Source of the DNA: Chryseobacterium sp. CH21
GTDB taxonomy: Bacteria > Bacteroidota > Bacteroidia > Flavobacteriales > Weeksellaceae
Assembly (NCBI RefSeq): GCF_004119445.1
Contig: NZ_QICI01000029.1
Coordinates: 1 to 64,000 of the forward strand
Reading direction: 5' to 3'
DNA: 64,000 bases
This document shows positions 16,338 to 26,294 of the stretch, piece after piece. Within the stretch, counting starts at the first letter, position 1. Each line of letters starts with the position of its first letter. The notes below the pieces were generated by a model. That model was given only the letters and a program-made list of their open reading frames with translations. It was not told the DNA's origin and did not search any database. A program made the translations under genes and the position numbers.

Positions 16338-19226
16338 ATGAATGTATTTAAAATCCCTGTCTCCGTAACATATTTAACGGGAAGGGTATTACTTATTGGT
16401 GCAATATCAGCTTCACCGATGTTCCTCGCTCAGAAAAAAGACAGCTTAAAAGAAAAATCCATCGATGAGATTGTTGTGGTTGGATACGGAACACAGAAAA
16501 AAAGTAAAGTTTCCGGGGCTGTTTCGGAGGCTTCACTGGATAAGCTTACTTCCAGATCTTTGTCTGGTGTAGGAGAAGTGCTTCAGGGTAAAGCTCCCGG
16601 AGTAACTGTAGTGAACGAAGGTGGAGATCCTAACGGAGCACCGAAGGTAAATATTCGTGGTTTGGGAGGAATCAATGGAGAAACTCCCCTTTATGTTGTA
16701 GATGGAGTAGTTTTTAATGGAACACCTTCTATAAATCCAAACGATATTCAGGATATATCTGTACTTAAAGACGCTTCTGCGGCTATTTACGGAGCAAGAT
16801 CTTCCGGCGGGGTTATTCTTATTACCACTAAAAAAGGTAAAAAAAGAAATCTTACGGTAGATCTTGATGTGAAATACGGAATCAATGAAGCCTGGAGATT
16901 GAAAGAATCTCTGAACGCAGCAGAATTCCAGGACGTAATGTACAAAGCCTACGAAAATGCCGGAAAACTGGGAAGCTTACCCATCGCTTTTAATCCTACT
17001 CAATATCCTGACGGCAGAATTACCAGAACAGACTGGATGAAAGAAATTTTCAGAACAGGAACCATTCAGGAATATAATGTGAACCTAAGTGGAGGAAATG
17101 AAAAATCCAGATATTTTGTGGGAATGAACCACAGAAACCTGGAGGGAATCTTACTGAATACTCAGGCAAAACGATACAATTTCAGAGTCAATTCTGAACA
17201 TAAAGTAAAAGACTGGCTGACGATCGGAGAAAATATGTATTATAATTACTCTGACGGAAACACAGCCGATACCAAGAGTGGATATACAGGAGCTTTGGTT
17301 GCTGCTATGTACTATCCGCCCAATGTTCCGGTATATACTCCCAACGGTGCATTTTCAGGACTGCCGATTGATGTGGCAGGTGGATATGGAGATATGATCA
17401 ATCCGGTAGCTTATCTTAAAAGAATCAGTATCAGAAATCCTACCCACGAAATTTTAATCAACCCTTATGCTGAAATTACGCTGGCCAAAAATTTAAAATT
17501 CCGTTCCAACTTCTCACAGACGTTTAAACTTGGGGATGTGAAAAACTTTACCTACAGAGTTTTGGAAGTAGGGAAAATTTTTGATACCAATAATTTGGAA
17601 TACCAATCCAACAATTCTTCCACAGCCCTTGCAGAACAGTTATTGACTTATAAAATTTCTGCCGGACAGCATAATTTTGATTTCCTTGGAGGTTTTACCT
17701 TCCAAAAAACAATTGATGATGGTTTTGTGGCAAAATCGTATGATTTCAGAAGTGAAGCTGAGGTTTTCCAACACCTTCAGAACGCTGCGGATACCAATAA
17801 AGATGTTTCCAGTTACAGATTCAAGCAATCCTTGGTTTCTTATCTGGCGAGAGTAAACTATGACTATGCAGGAAAGTATATTATTAGCTTATTGGGAAGA
17901 CGTGATGGTTCTTCACTCGTAGCAAAGCAGAACAGATTTGCCAATTACTATGCGGTTTCCGGTGCATGGGTAGTTTCGAAAGAAAATTTCATGAAGGATA
18001 TTTCATGGCTTTCCAGTCTGAAATTAAGAGGAAGTTACGGTATTCTGGGTAACCTTGGAGGAATTTCACCACAAGCGGTAAATCCACTAATGACCAGAGA
18101 TAATAACATCATTTTCGGTCAGGATCCTTCTCAGAATATTGCATATTATGCTACCACCCGTCCGAATCCGGATCTGAAATGGGGAAAATCTGAGCAGACC
18201 AACTTCGGAGTGGATGCATCATTCCTTCATAACACACTTTCTTTACAGTTTGATTATTTCGTAAAGAATTCCAAAGATCAGATCTTCAATGTAAGCTTAC
18301 CAAGTACGGCAACGTATAATAATCAGTATGTGAATGCGGGATTATTCCAGGATAAAGGATTTGAATTAGGAATCAATTACAACAAGGTGATTTCAGATGA
18401 TTTTACTTTCTCAGTGGGAGCTACAATGAGTCAACTAAAAAATACGGTGAAGCAGCTTGCCAATGTGGATGAAATCTTTATTAATGATAACGGAGTAAGA
18501 GGAGTATTGAAACCAACCCGTGTAAAAGTAGGTGATCCTCTGTATTCTTTCTATGGTTATAAGACTGGCGGAATTTTCCAGACTCAGGAAGAAATCAACA
18601 ATTATAAAGATGCCAACGGAAATCTTATCCAGCCGAATGCGAAACCTGGAGATATTAAATTCCTGAAAAAAGAAGGAAATACAGGAGTGCTTAATAATAA
18701 TGATTTTGTGAATCTTGGAAGTCCATACCCTAAGTTCTCTTACGGATTCTCTTATAACATGACCTGGAGAAACTTTGACCTGAATTTATTCTTCCAGGGA
18801 GTGTATGGAAATAAAATATTCAACGGGATGAAGTTTATTTCTTTGAACCCAGGTGGAACAGGACAGAATTACAATATGGACAGAGATATCCTGAATGCAT
18901 GGACTCCTCAGAATACCAATACTGATATTCCAAGACTGGTACACGGTGATCCAAGTGGTAATTACTCTAAAGTATCAGATTTCTATGTGGAAGACGGATC
19001 TTACCTAAGACTGAAGAACCTTACCATTGGTTATTCATTACCGAAAGAATTGTACAGCAAGCTGGATGTAAACAAAGTGAGAATCTATATGACTTCCAAC
19101 AACCTGTTTACGATTACGAAATATACAGGATTCGATCCTGAAGTAGGAATGAATTCTTATGGTGTAGATACCGGAAGATATCCTCAGGCACGCTCATTCA
19201 TCTTTGGGGTGGAGATCGGATTATAA
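16338..19226 (+). CDS. SusC/RagA-type TonB-dependent transporter (no regulatory N-domain)
   Basis: 962 aa from the ATG at 16338. This start is chosen because MNVFKIPVSVTYLTGRVLLIG gives a sensible signal peptide and is preceded by aaaaagg. Unlike the SusC at 9.9 kb it lacks the carboxypeptidase-regulatory domain. Mature sequence goes almost at once into the TonB-box/plug region (SIDEIVVVGYGTQKKSKVSG), then the plug (NIRGLGGINGETPLYVVDGVVF, DISVLKDASAAIYGARSSGG) and a barrel ending in FIFGVEIGL. It is followed 26 bases later by its SusD partner and then by a phosphodiesterase/phosphatase, which suggests a phosphorylated ligand. That substrate assignment is inferred. Confidence 0.93.
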   Translation: MNVFKIPVSVTYLTGRVLLIGAISASPMFLAQKKDSLKEKSIDEIVVVGYGTQKKSKVSGAVSEASLDKLTSRSLSGVGEVLQGKAPGVTVVNEGGDPNGAPKVNIRGLGGINGETPLYVVDGVVFNGTPSINPNDIQDISVLKDASAAIYGARSSGGVILITTKKGKKRNLTVDLDVKYGINEAWRLKESLNAAEFQDVMYKAYENAGKLGSLPIAFNPTQYPDGRITRTDWMKEIFRTGTIQEYNVNLSGGNEKSRYFVGMNHRNLEGILLNTQAKRYNFRVNSEHKVKDWLTIGENMYYNYSDGNTADTKSGYTGALVAAMYYPPNVPVYTPNGAFSGLPIDVAGGYGDMINPVAYLKRISIRNPTHEILINPYAEITLAKNLKFRSNFSQTFKLGDVKNFTYRVLEVGKIFDTNNLEYQSNNSSTALAEQLLTYKISAGQHNFDFLGGFTFQKTIDDGFVAKSYDFRSEAEVFQHLQNAADTNKDVSSYRFKQSLVSYLARVNYDYAGKYIISLLGRRDGSSLVAKQNRFANYYAVSGAWVVSKENFMKDISWLSSLKLRGSYGILGNLGGISPQAVNPLMTRDNNIIFGQDPSQNIAYYATTRPNPDLKWGKSEQTNFGVDASFLHNTLSLQFDYFVKNSKDQIFNVSLPSTATYNNQYVNAGLFQDKGFELGINYNKVISDDFTFSVGATMSQLKNTVKQLANVDEIFINDNGVRGVLKPTRVKVGDPLYSFYGYKTGGIFQTQEEINNYKDANGNLIQPNAKPGDIKFLKKEGNTGVLNNNDFVNLGSPYPKFSYGFSYNMTWRNFDLNLFFQGVYGNKIFNGMKFISLNPGGTGQNYNMDRDILNAWTPQNTNTDIPRLVHGDPSGNYSKVSDFYVEDGSYLRLKNLTIGYSLPKELYSKLDVNKVRIYMTSNNLFTITKYTGFDPEVGMNSYGVDTGRYPQARSFIFGVEIGL

Positions 19227-19252
19227 TTTTTTAACCAACAAAAAGTAAAAAA

Positions 19253-20761
19253 ATGAAATTTTTCAACAAAATATTGTTAGTATCAGGACTATCTGTTATG
19301 TTTCTGTCATGTACAGGAGAACTGGATGTTCAGCCGGAAGGAACCCCTACAGAAGCCAGTTTCTGGAAAACGGAAAACGATTTGATTACCGGAGCAAATG
19401 CGATGTATAAACCTTTGTTTGACGGTGAGTTTTATGGAAGAGGATTGTTTTGGTTTATCAATGCCAGTGATGATATGGTAACCGGAAGAGCGAAAAGTGA
19501 GGCGGATAACGCAAAGAACTTCAGCAGCAATTATATTGCGGCAGGAGATCTTGAAACTCAATGGAACAAAAGATACAACGTCATCGGAGTGGCCAACCGT
19601 GTCATCCGTAATGTTGATAATATTCAGACTTCATCTGCAATTAAAAATAAATATCTTGGCGAAGCTTTGTTCATGAGCAGCAGAATGTATTTTGAGCTGG
19701 CTTACTCTTACGGAAATGAAAAGGCCGGAGTTCCCATTATCGACCGTTCAAAAGATCCGGATCCAAACCCGATTCCAAGAGCGGCTAACGTAATGGAAAA
19801 CTACACTTACATTGTAAACGATCTGAAAAGAGCAGCAGAATTATTACCTACACAGGCAGAACTTCCCGCAAAAGATTATGGAAGACCTCATAAAGCAGCC
19901 GCATGGGCATTGTTAGCAAAAGTATATCTGTTTATGAAAGACTGGAAGAATGCAGAATTCTGGGCTAACGAAGTAATGACCAAAGGAAACAGAGCATTAT
20001 TAGGTAATTTCGCCGATGTTTTTAAATCTGAAAATAACTACAGTTCAGAATACATCTGGTCTATCCCTGGAACACCTAAGTTTACGGCTTGGGGAAGTAT
20101 TCTTCCAGGTGTAATGCTTGAAAATAAAGGGTGGGGAGAATATAACGGATGGGGATATTTCCAACCGACTAAAGAATTGTTTGATGAATACGAAACCGGA
20201 GACCTTAGAAGAAGTGCTACTATTCTGAAAACAGGAGATCAATTTACGTTTAACGGAAAGGTAAGAACATATGCTTCTACCAATTCCCTTACCGGATATC
20301 AGTTTAATAAATATATGGATGCCTTCAAATATCAGCTGAACAGTGGTCACGTAAGTGCCAACGGAGATTATCCATGTACAGATCTTGCCGTTCCAATCAT
20401 GCGTTATGCTGAGGTTATTCTGATCAAGGCAGAAGCTTTGCTAATGCAAGGGAAATCTGCAGATCAGGAAATCAATATGATTAGATTACGTGCAGGTTTA
20501 CCTGCGAAAAACGGATGTACAATGGCAGATCTGAAACATGAAAGACGTTGCGAACTGGCAGGTGAATGGGCAGACAGACACAGAGACCTTGTACGTTGGG
20601 GAGATGCACAGGCAGCTTATGCGAAGCCTCTGCACGGTATCAATGGACAGGTAGTCTGGGCAGCAAGAAACTTTAATCCAGCTGTACATAATGTTTGGGC
20701 AGTTCCACAGGCTGAAATCGTAAACAGTCACGGGATCATTAAACAAAATGAAGGCTGGTAG
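19253..20761 (+). CDS. SusD/RagB nutrient-binding outer-membrane lipoprotein
   Basis: 502 aa with lipobox LSVMFLSCTGELDVQPEG. Typical SusD landmarks follow: TEASFWKTENDLITGANAMY early, YLGEALFMSSRMYFELAYSYG (helical TPR part), AAAWALLAKVYLFMKDWKNAE, and the C-terminal signature VPIMRYAEVILIKAEALL with HERRCELAGEWADRHRDLVRWG. It forms the lid of the SusC transporter encoded 26 bases upstream. Intact, in contrast to the broken SusD at 8.4 kb. Confidence 0.93.
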   Translation: MKFFNKILLVSGLSVMFLSCTGELDVQPEGTPTEASFWKTENDLITGANAMYKPLFDGEFYGRGLFWFINASDDMVTGRAKSEADNAKNFSSNYIAAGDLETQWNKRYNVIGVANRVIRNVDNIQTSSAIKNKYLGEALFMSSRMYFELAYSYGNEKAGVPIIDRSKDPDPNPIPRAANVMENYTYIVNDLKRAAELLPTQAELPAKDYGRPHKAAAWALLAKVYLFMKDWKNAEFWANEVMTKGNRALLGNFADVFKSENNYSSEYIWSIPGTPKFTAWGSILPGVMLENKGWGEYNGWGYFQPTKELFDEYETGDLRRSATILKTGDQFTFNGKVRTYASTNSLTGYQFNKYMDAFKYQLNSGHVSANGDYPCTDLAVPIMRYAEVILIKAEALLMQGKSADQEINMIRLRAGLPAKNGCTMADLKHERRCELAGEWADRHRDLVRWGDAQAAYAKPLHGINGQVVWAARNFNPAVHNVWAVPQAEIVNSHGIIKQNEGW

Positions 20762-20874
20762 AATTTTAATCTTTTATATAAGCCGCTATATCATTGCAGA
20801 GATTTCTGTGATGATATAGTTTTTCACAGGGATGGAAACAGGTCTTTCCATTTGACTTATAAAACAATTTACGA

Positions 20875-22701
20875 ATGAAATTATCAAAAATACTGGCTGT
20901 ACTGGCCTTGGCTGTTTTTTCCGAAAATCAGGCACAGAATTATTTACATTACAATGTAGGGAATGCACATTCGCATAATGACTATATGCAGGAAATCCCT
21001 TTTTGGCAGGCTTATTATGCTAATTTCGGTTCCATTGAGGCAGATGTTTTTCTGGTAAAAGGAAAGCTTTGGGTCGCGCATACCGAAAAGGAACTTTCTG
21101 CAGACAGAACATTGGAAAATCTTTATCTCGATAATATTTCAAAACAGATTAAGCTGAATAAAGGGAATATTTATCCTGATGCAGGTAAAAAACTTCAATT
21201 GCTGATTGATATAAAACAAGATTATAAAACATCACTGGAAGCTTTGGTAAATACTTTAAAGAAATATCCTGAGATCACAGAAAATTCGGGAATTAAAATT
21301 GTCATTACCGGAGGAAGACCTCAGCCCGAAGATTTTAAAAACTATCCGAATTATCTTTATTTCGATGGAGATCTTGATAAAAACTATTCTGCAGATCAAC
21401 TGAAAAGAATCGGAATGTTCAGCGCAGACCTTCCGGGATTGGTGAAATGGAATGGAAAAGGAATTCCAAGGGATGAAGAAACGCAAAAAATCAAAACCGC
21501 AGTAGATAAAGCGCATGCTCAGCAGAAACCAGTTCGTTTTTACGGTGCTCCGGATTTCCCGAATGCCTGGGTAAACCTGATGGATTTAGGGGTGGATTAT
21601 ATCAATACCGATCATATTCCGGATCTTAAAAAATTCATGAATACGATTCCGAAAAACTTTTATAAAAATACAAAAGAATACGCCACTTATACTCCAACTT
21701 ATCAATCAGACGGGGTTGCGAAAAAAGTAAAGAAAGTCATTCTTCTTATTCCGGACGGAACTTCTTTACCCCAATATTATGCTGCCTTTACAGCGAACAA
21801 AGGAAAACTGAATGTTTTCAACATGAAATCCACAGGGCTTTCCAAAACCAATTCATCCAATGCTTATATTACAGATTCAGCACCAGGTTCTACAGCATTT
21901 GCAACGGGTGTGAAAACCAAAAATACTTTTGTAGGGGTTGATAATATGGGAAAAGCATTAGCACAAATCCCTGATATTATTGGTGAAAAAGGAATGATTT
22001 CCGGCCTGATTTCCACTGGAGATGTTACAGATGCTACTCCTGCAGATTTCTATGCTCATTCGGATAACAGAAACAGTTCAGAACCTATTCTTAAAGATTT
22101 TGCTGCTTCAAAAACAAAAATACTGATCGGTGGTCCTACAAGCGGATTGTCTCAGGAGAATATTCAGAAATTCAAAGATGCTAAAATAGATCTCTATAAA
22201 GATTTAAAATCAGTAACTAAAATAAACAACCGTACTCTGGTTATCGATCCTCTGGCTTCACAAAGAATCACCAATGGAAGAGGAAACTGGTTGGCAGATG
22301 CATTCGATCTTACTTTAAATGATTTAAAGAATAATAAAAAAGGATTCTTCATGATGATTGAAGCTTCCCAGACAGATGGTGGTGGACATAGCAATAATAT
22401 AGAACAGTTGGTTACAGAATTACTGGATTTCGACTATGTTGTTGGGAAGGCCATGAAGTTTGCTGACGAAAATAAAGAAACTTTAGTGATTGTAGTGGGA
22501 GACCATGAAACAGGAGGTTTAACCCTTTTGGATGGTAGCCTGAAAGATGGGTGGGTATTCGGAAATTTCAGTACAAATGATCATACCTCTATTCCATCAA
22601 GTGTTTTTGCTTACGGGCCCAATTCAAAAGAATTCACAGGGTTGTATGAAAATACAGAGATCTTCAACAAAATACTGGCCGCTTATGGAATTAAGAAATA
22701 G
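20875..22701 (+). CDS. Fusion of GDPD/AIM6-like phosphodiesterase and alkaline phosphatase
   Basis: 608 aa with signal peptide (VLALAVFSENQAQ). Residues about 22-265 resemble the TIM-barrel phosphodiesterase family related to glycerophosphodiester phosphodiesterase/AIM6: NAHSHNDYMQEIPFWQAYY, IEADVFLVKGKLWVAHTEKEL, LLIDIKQDY. Residues about 275-608 are an alkaline phosphatase: IPDGT (metal Asp), TDSAPGSTAFATG with the nucleophile Ser in DSA, EASQTDGGGHSNN and VGDHETGGL (metal ligands). Both modules keep recognisable catalytic residues, so one exported polypeptide may cut a phosphodiester and then strip the phosphate. It lies 113 bases after the SusCD pair on the same strand, and a terminator follows at 22733. 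Confidence 0.88.
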   Translation: MKLSKILAVLALAVFSENQAQNYLHYNVGNAHSHNDYMQEIPFWQAYYANFGSIEADVFLVKGKLWVAHTEKELSADRTLENLYLDNISKQIKLNKGNIYPDAGKKLQLLIDIKQDYKTSLEALVNTLKKYPEITENSGIKIVITGGRPQPEDFKNYPNYLYFDGDLDKNYSADQLKRIGMFSADLPGLVKWNGKGIPRDEETQKIKTAVDKAHAQQKPVRFYGAPDFPNAWVNLMDLGVDYINTDHIPDLKKFMNTIPKNFYKNTKEYATYTPTYQSDGVAKKVKKVILLIPDGTSLPQYYAAFTANKGKLNVFNMKSTGLSKTNSSNAYITDSAPGSTAFATGVKTKNTFVGVDNMGKALAQIPDIIGEKGMISGLISTGDVTDATPADFYAHSDNRNSSEPILKDFAASKTKILIGGPTSGLSQENIQKFKDAKIDLYKDLKSVTKINNRTLVIDPLASQRITNGRGNWLADAFDLTLNDLKNNKKGFFMMIEASQTDGGGHSNNIEQLVTELLDFDYVVGKAMKFADENKETLVIVVGDHETGGLTLLDGSLKDGWVFGNFSTNDHTSIPSSVFAYGPNSKEFTGLYENTEIFNKILAAYGIKK

Positions 22702-22732
22702 CTTTTAATTTATACTTTTACTTTTACAAAGA

Positions 22733-22763
22733 GAGATTGTTTCATTTTTGAAACAGTCTTTTC
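22733..22763 (+). terminator. Terminator of the SusCD-phosphatase operon
   Basis: agattgtttca pairs with tgaaacagtct across a short T loop, followed by ttttctttt, 32 bases after the stop of the phosphatase fusion. Confidence 0.75.
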
Positions 22764-22794
22764 TTTTAAGTTAATCTGTGTGAGAAAATAATAA

Positions 22795-22826
22795 AAAGGC
22801 TGCCTCAAAAAGAGAGACAGCCTTTG
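22795..22826 (-). terminator. Terminator of the PI-PLC-like gene
   Basis: aggctgcctc pairs with gagacagcct (one mismatch). On the minus strand it is followed by tttttattatt. It lies 22 bases past the stop at 22849. Confidence 0.8.
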
Positions 22827-22848
22827 AGTATATCTAACAAATAATAAT

Positions 22849-23846
22849 TTAGAAGTTGGTCTTAACGATTAATTCAGAAAGTTCAGCATTCACAAAGTCA
22901 ATCGGCATTATCCCAAATGAACCTTGAGTATTGGTTTGGAAGAATGTTTTAAGTTTTGGATTAATAGCATTGGATACCGTAGGAATACTAGGAATTCCGA
23001 AAATTCCAGGTTTATAACCGCTGGTGAAATTCACGAAAAGCTTGCCACTCGTATCATTTTTAGCTTCATTAAGAAGGCTGGAAATTCCATTCCACTTATC
23101 ATCGTTGTTGGTTACCTTATAATAATCCTGTACTTTCAACTGCACACCGGAATTGTTAATGTCAAAAGTAGTATTGTCTGCCCACGGTGAAGCATTGATT
23201 CCTTTACTTGTTGCTGAGGAAAATCTTCTTAATAATTTGATCTTTCCTCTTACAGCACCCAGCGTAGGAATGTTTGCACCAAGATCCCATTTAGAAGGAT
23301 TTTTCTGTACATAAGAATCAAAAGTCTGTTCAAAGCTTCTGGTGGTATTGGAAGCATCATATTCCTCTTTTACGGACATGATAATTGTTTCAGATGGATG
23401 GCTGCTAAGGAACGCATAGCAAGCATTAAGCACATCATCAAAATTCAGATTTTGGTAAATCGCTCCGTGATGAATGGTGAATGCATTGTCAATATGTCTG
23501 CAACGGATATCCAGGAAACGAACTCCTGCATTCAGTTGTTCTGCAATGCTGAGGTTTTGAGTTTTAGCCGTACCTGACACAACAGGGGCATCTACACGTG
23601 CTCCGGAATCATGAGTTCCGGGAATAGAGATTTTTGAAATGGAAATATTATCCTGAAGACCAGACATCCAGCTGTTCATTTCGATAGGTGCTAAAGAAGT
23701 TCTATTGTTAACTTTTGCTAAAGAAGCTAGGCTGTTGTCATTAGAATCTCTTTCCATAAGGCTGTCATTGGAACAGGAAAAAAGATAGATGCAGTAACCA
23801 CCCCAAGTGTGATAGCTGTCATACGTTTCATGCTTTGTTTGAACAT
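22849..23846 (-). CDS. PI-PLC X-domain lipoprotein, frame broken near 23780
   Basis: The visible frame (23757-22849, 302 aa) is a phosphatidylinositol-specific phospholipase C X domain. SIPGTHDSGA holds the first catalytic His, RFLDIRCRHIDNAFTIHHG the second His and a metal-type Asp/Arg, and SHPSETIIMSVKEE a further core strand. The frame lacks a secretion signal. Adding one base to the A6 run at 23778-23783 joins it to an upstream frame starting at ATG 23846 (or 23831), which supplies MKRMTAITLGVVTASIFF followed by SCSNDSLMERD, a perfect lipobox. So the intact product is a lipoprotein of about 330 aa. Bacterial members cleave phosphatidylinositol or GPI anchors, but the substrate here is unknown. 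It lies convergent to the phosphatase fusion. Confidence 0.85.
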
Positions 23847-23944
23847 AGTTTTTTTATTTTTTTAAGGTAGTTTAAAAATAAGAATATATCAAAGCACAAG
23901 GAGTTAATTTAACTTTAAGAGATAATTAAGTTGGTATAAAGTAG

Positions 23945-24246
23945 GGAAGTTGGAGGATGGATGATGGAAGTCTGATTTTCTTAACGCAAAGTTTATTTTT
24001 TATTCCAGAAATGTAAGGAAGCAAAGATGAAATCAATGAAATTGATTTTTTCTAAGCTGATGTATAAAAAAAGAAAGCTTCATCCCCGACGTATGTCGGC
24101 CTCTTAGCTCACTTTACTATAACATTAGAATTAATTTTACTTTGCGTTAAAGAAATGCGGCTATAAAAAATCATAATAAATGAGTGTTGAAGTTCACCGC
24201 CAAAGAGTAACCTCTGATAGCGTCCAGCTTCAATCTCCTCTCTTAA
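23945..24246. repeat. Composite intergenic repeat with nested inverted repeats
   Basis: Three layers are visible. The inner pair ttaacgcaaagt (23981-23992) and actttgcgttaa (24139-24150) are perfect 12-bp inverted repeats about 146 bases apart. Within them lies a small palindrome ccgacgtatgtcgg (24086-24099). The outer flanks (gggaagttggaggatgg near 23945 and the reverse of gattgaagctggacgctatc near 24219-24246) resemble the arms of the element at 13231. No coding content is credible. It looks like a MITE-type or REP-type intergenic element, possibly one inserted beside another. Confidence 0.6.
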
Positions 24247-24262
24247 AACACAAAATCCTCTT

Positions 24263-24922
24263 TCAAACCGGGAAGCCTGAACTTGTGGTCTCCGATAAAA
24301 AATCATTCATTTTAATAAGAGCCGGGAATTTATGAGTAAATTCTTTATGCAAGTTTTCGGGTAGTTTGGTATCATCATCACAGGATGAATATTCTCTGTC
24401 AACAATTACTTGTCCTGTAGAAAAATTGATTTCATTCGTAAAACTGAAATCACAGGTATCTTCAAAATGATCGTACAAACCTATCAGATAAAAATCTCCG
24501 TTCTGAAATCTGAAGGTATGTTTATATTGCTGTGTATGCCTTGAATTGGTAAAAAACAGCTGTTTGATAACAAGACAGTTATTTTTTATATTGATTGTAA
24601 GAGTATTATCGGAAGGATAAAATCCGAATCCGCTTGAAAAAATGATATCAGAATTTTCTTTCCATACTTTCAAACCACTGTTTTCCTTTTTCAGAATATA
24701 GAAGACCCTTTTATAGTCACTTATACCTTCCGGGTTCTGCTCGTATGATGCTTTTATATTCGTATTAAATACCAGGACAGTTTCATCTTTTCCATCTTTG
24801 TCAAGATCGCCTTTGGCTTCTGCAATCTGAGTATAACCTTTCGGAACCGAAAAATTTTTCAGAGTCTGAGCAGATAAAGCCGAAACAGCTAAGACAATCA
24901 AAAAGGAAAAAAAAGGTTTCAT
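24263..24922 (-). CDS. Exported hypothetical protein
   Basis: 219 aa with signal peptide (FSFLIVLAVSALSAQ). The early part has GDLDKDGKDETVLVFNTN, a calcium-binding, FG-GAP-like or VCBS-like DxDxDGxxD segment. The rest is beta-rich with two Cys pairs (HFEDTCDFSF, YSSCDDDTKL). I do not recognise a named family beyond the repeat-like Asp-rich motif. The last 10-15 residues (SETTSSGFPV) run into the edge of the intergenic repeat, so the original C-terminus may have been altered by it. Located 78 bases after aroA on the same strand and perhaps co-transcribed. Confidence 0.65.
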   Translation of the reverse strand: MKPFFSFLIVLAVSALSAQTLKNFSVPKGYTQIAEAKGDLDKDGKDETVLVFNTNIKASYEQNPEGISDYKRVFYILKKENSGLKVWKENSDIIFSSGFGFYPSDNTLTINIKNNCLVIKQLFFTNSRHTQQYKHTFRFQNGDFYLIGLYDHFEDTCDFSFTNEINFSTGQVIVDREYSSCDDDTKLPENLHKEFTHKFPALIKMNDFLSETTSSGFPV

Positions 24923-25000
24923 GATGATTATATAAAATTAAAATGTGGTAATCCGAAATAAAAAATCATTTTCAAATTACCACATTCTTATATTTTCAAA

Positions 25001-26224
25001 TTAATGAGTCAGTATGCTTTCAAGATCTTTCCAGAACATTGGATACGATTTTTCTACTACATCTTCATCTTCAATATTCAGTTCTTTAATCAGACAAAAT
25101 GGAGCAAAACTCATCGCCATTCTGTGATCCTGATAGGTTTTGATTGAAATATCATCTTGTGGTTCTCCAAAACTGACAGATTGAATGGTTAAATCTGTAA
25201 TCTCTGTTTCGGTACCCAGTTTTTTAAGTTCATTATATAAGGCAAGAAGTCTGTCGGTTTCCTTTACTCTTAGTGTTCCCAATCCGGAAATATCAAAAGG
25301 AATTTTTAAAGCAGCTGCTGTTACACAAAGGGTTTGTGCAATATCCGGGCAGTCATTCATATCCAGAACAATTTTTTCCGGGAAAGAAAAATCAGGCTGA
25401 GGTTCCAGAGTTAATTGATGCTCATCTTCTGAGAACGTAGTTTTGATTCCGAAGAACTTCTCGTAGATGTCAGCAATGGCGGAATCTCCTTGTGTGGATT
25501 CTTTGTAAAAACTTTTCAGGTGAATGGTTTTTCTTCCCAATGCACAGATAGAGTAGAAGTAAGAAGCCGAGCTCCAATCGCTTTCCACTTCATAATGAAC
25601 TGCTTCGGTATTATTGTCAGGAGTGAAAGGCTCTACTTTGATCGTATTTCCTTCAAAACTGCTTTGAATGCCAAATCTGATTAGAATATCAAGTGTCATT
25701 TCAATATAAGATCTTGAAGTAACATCACCCACAAGATTAATGATCAAACCGTTTTCAAGTTTTCCTGCAATAAGAAGCAGTGAAGTGATAAACTGGCTTG
25801 AAATATTGGCAGGAACATTCACAGAAGTCTGAGTGATCTTTCTTCCGATAATTTTTAAAGGAGGAAATCCTTCATTTTCCATATATTCAATCTCTACTCC
25901 AAGATCTCTCAAAGCAGTTACCAGATTTTTGATAGGTCTTTCTTTCATTCTTCCGGAACCTGTAAGAATAGTTGTCTTCCCTTCCTGAATAGAATAATAA
26001 GAAGTAAGAAAACGCATTGCCGTTCCAGCATGATGAATGTCTACCACATCTGTATTCTCGGATAATGCTTTTTTCAGCAGCTGGGTATCCTGAGAATTGG
26101 ATAAATTTCCGATTTTTATATTGCTAAACAGACTTTCCAGAATCAATAAACGATTCGAAATACTTTTCGAACCGCTGATCTGTACTGTTTTATCACCTAT
26201 TAATTTTGATTTTTCTAGCTTCAT
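25001..26224 (-). CDS. aroA: 3-phosphoshikimate 1-carboxyvinyltransferase (EPSP synthase)
   Basis: 407 aa. Converts shikimate 3-phosphate and phosphoenolpyruvate to EPSP in the shikimate pathway (cytoplasm). Signatures: GSKSISNRLLILESL near residue 18 (Lys and Ser of the S3P site), HHAGTAMRFLTSYYS near 80, SGRMKERPIKNLVTALRDLG (PEP-site Arg), SSQFITSLLLIAG, LRVKETDRLLAL and QDHRMAMSFAP near the C-terminus. Slightly short for the family, as is usual in this phylum. It follows the MazG-like gene by 70 bases on the same strand. Confidence 0.95.
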   Translation of the reverse strand: MKLEKSKLIGDKTVQISGSKSISNRLLILESLFSNIKIGNLSNSQDTQLLKKALSENTDVVDIHHAGTAMRFLTSYYSIQEGKTTILTGSGRMKERPIKNLVTALRDLGVEIEYMENEGFPPLKIIGRKITQTSVNVPANISSQFITSLLLIAGKLENGLIINLVGDVTSRSYIEMTLDILIRFGIQSSFEGNTIKVEPFTPDNNTEAVHYEVESDWSSASYFYSICALGRKTIHLKSFYKESTQGDSAIADIYEKFFGIKTTFSEDEHQLTLEPQPDFSFPEKIVLDMNDCPDIAQTLCVTAAALKIPFDISGLGTLRVKETDRLLALYNELKKLGTETEITDLTIQSVSFGEPQDDISIKTYQDHRMAMSFAPFCLIKELNIEDEDVVEKSYPMFWKDLESILTH

Positions 26225-26294
26225 TATGATCTACATTATCTTTAAAAATGATGAGTTAAAAATTCAATTGTAATTCATAACTCATCATGTATCA

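Noticed and set aside
24109..24306. 65-aa minus-strand frame across the repeat region
   Set aside because: It overlaps the composite repeat and the end of the 24263 gene; no signal or family match.
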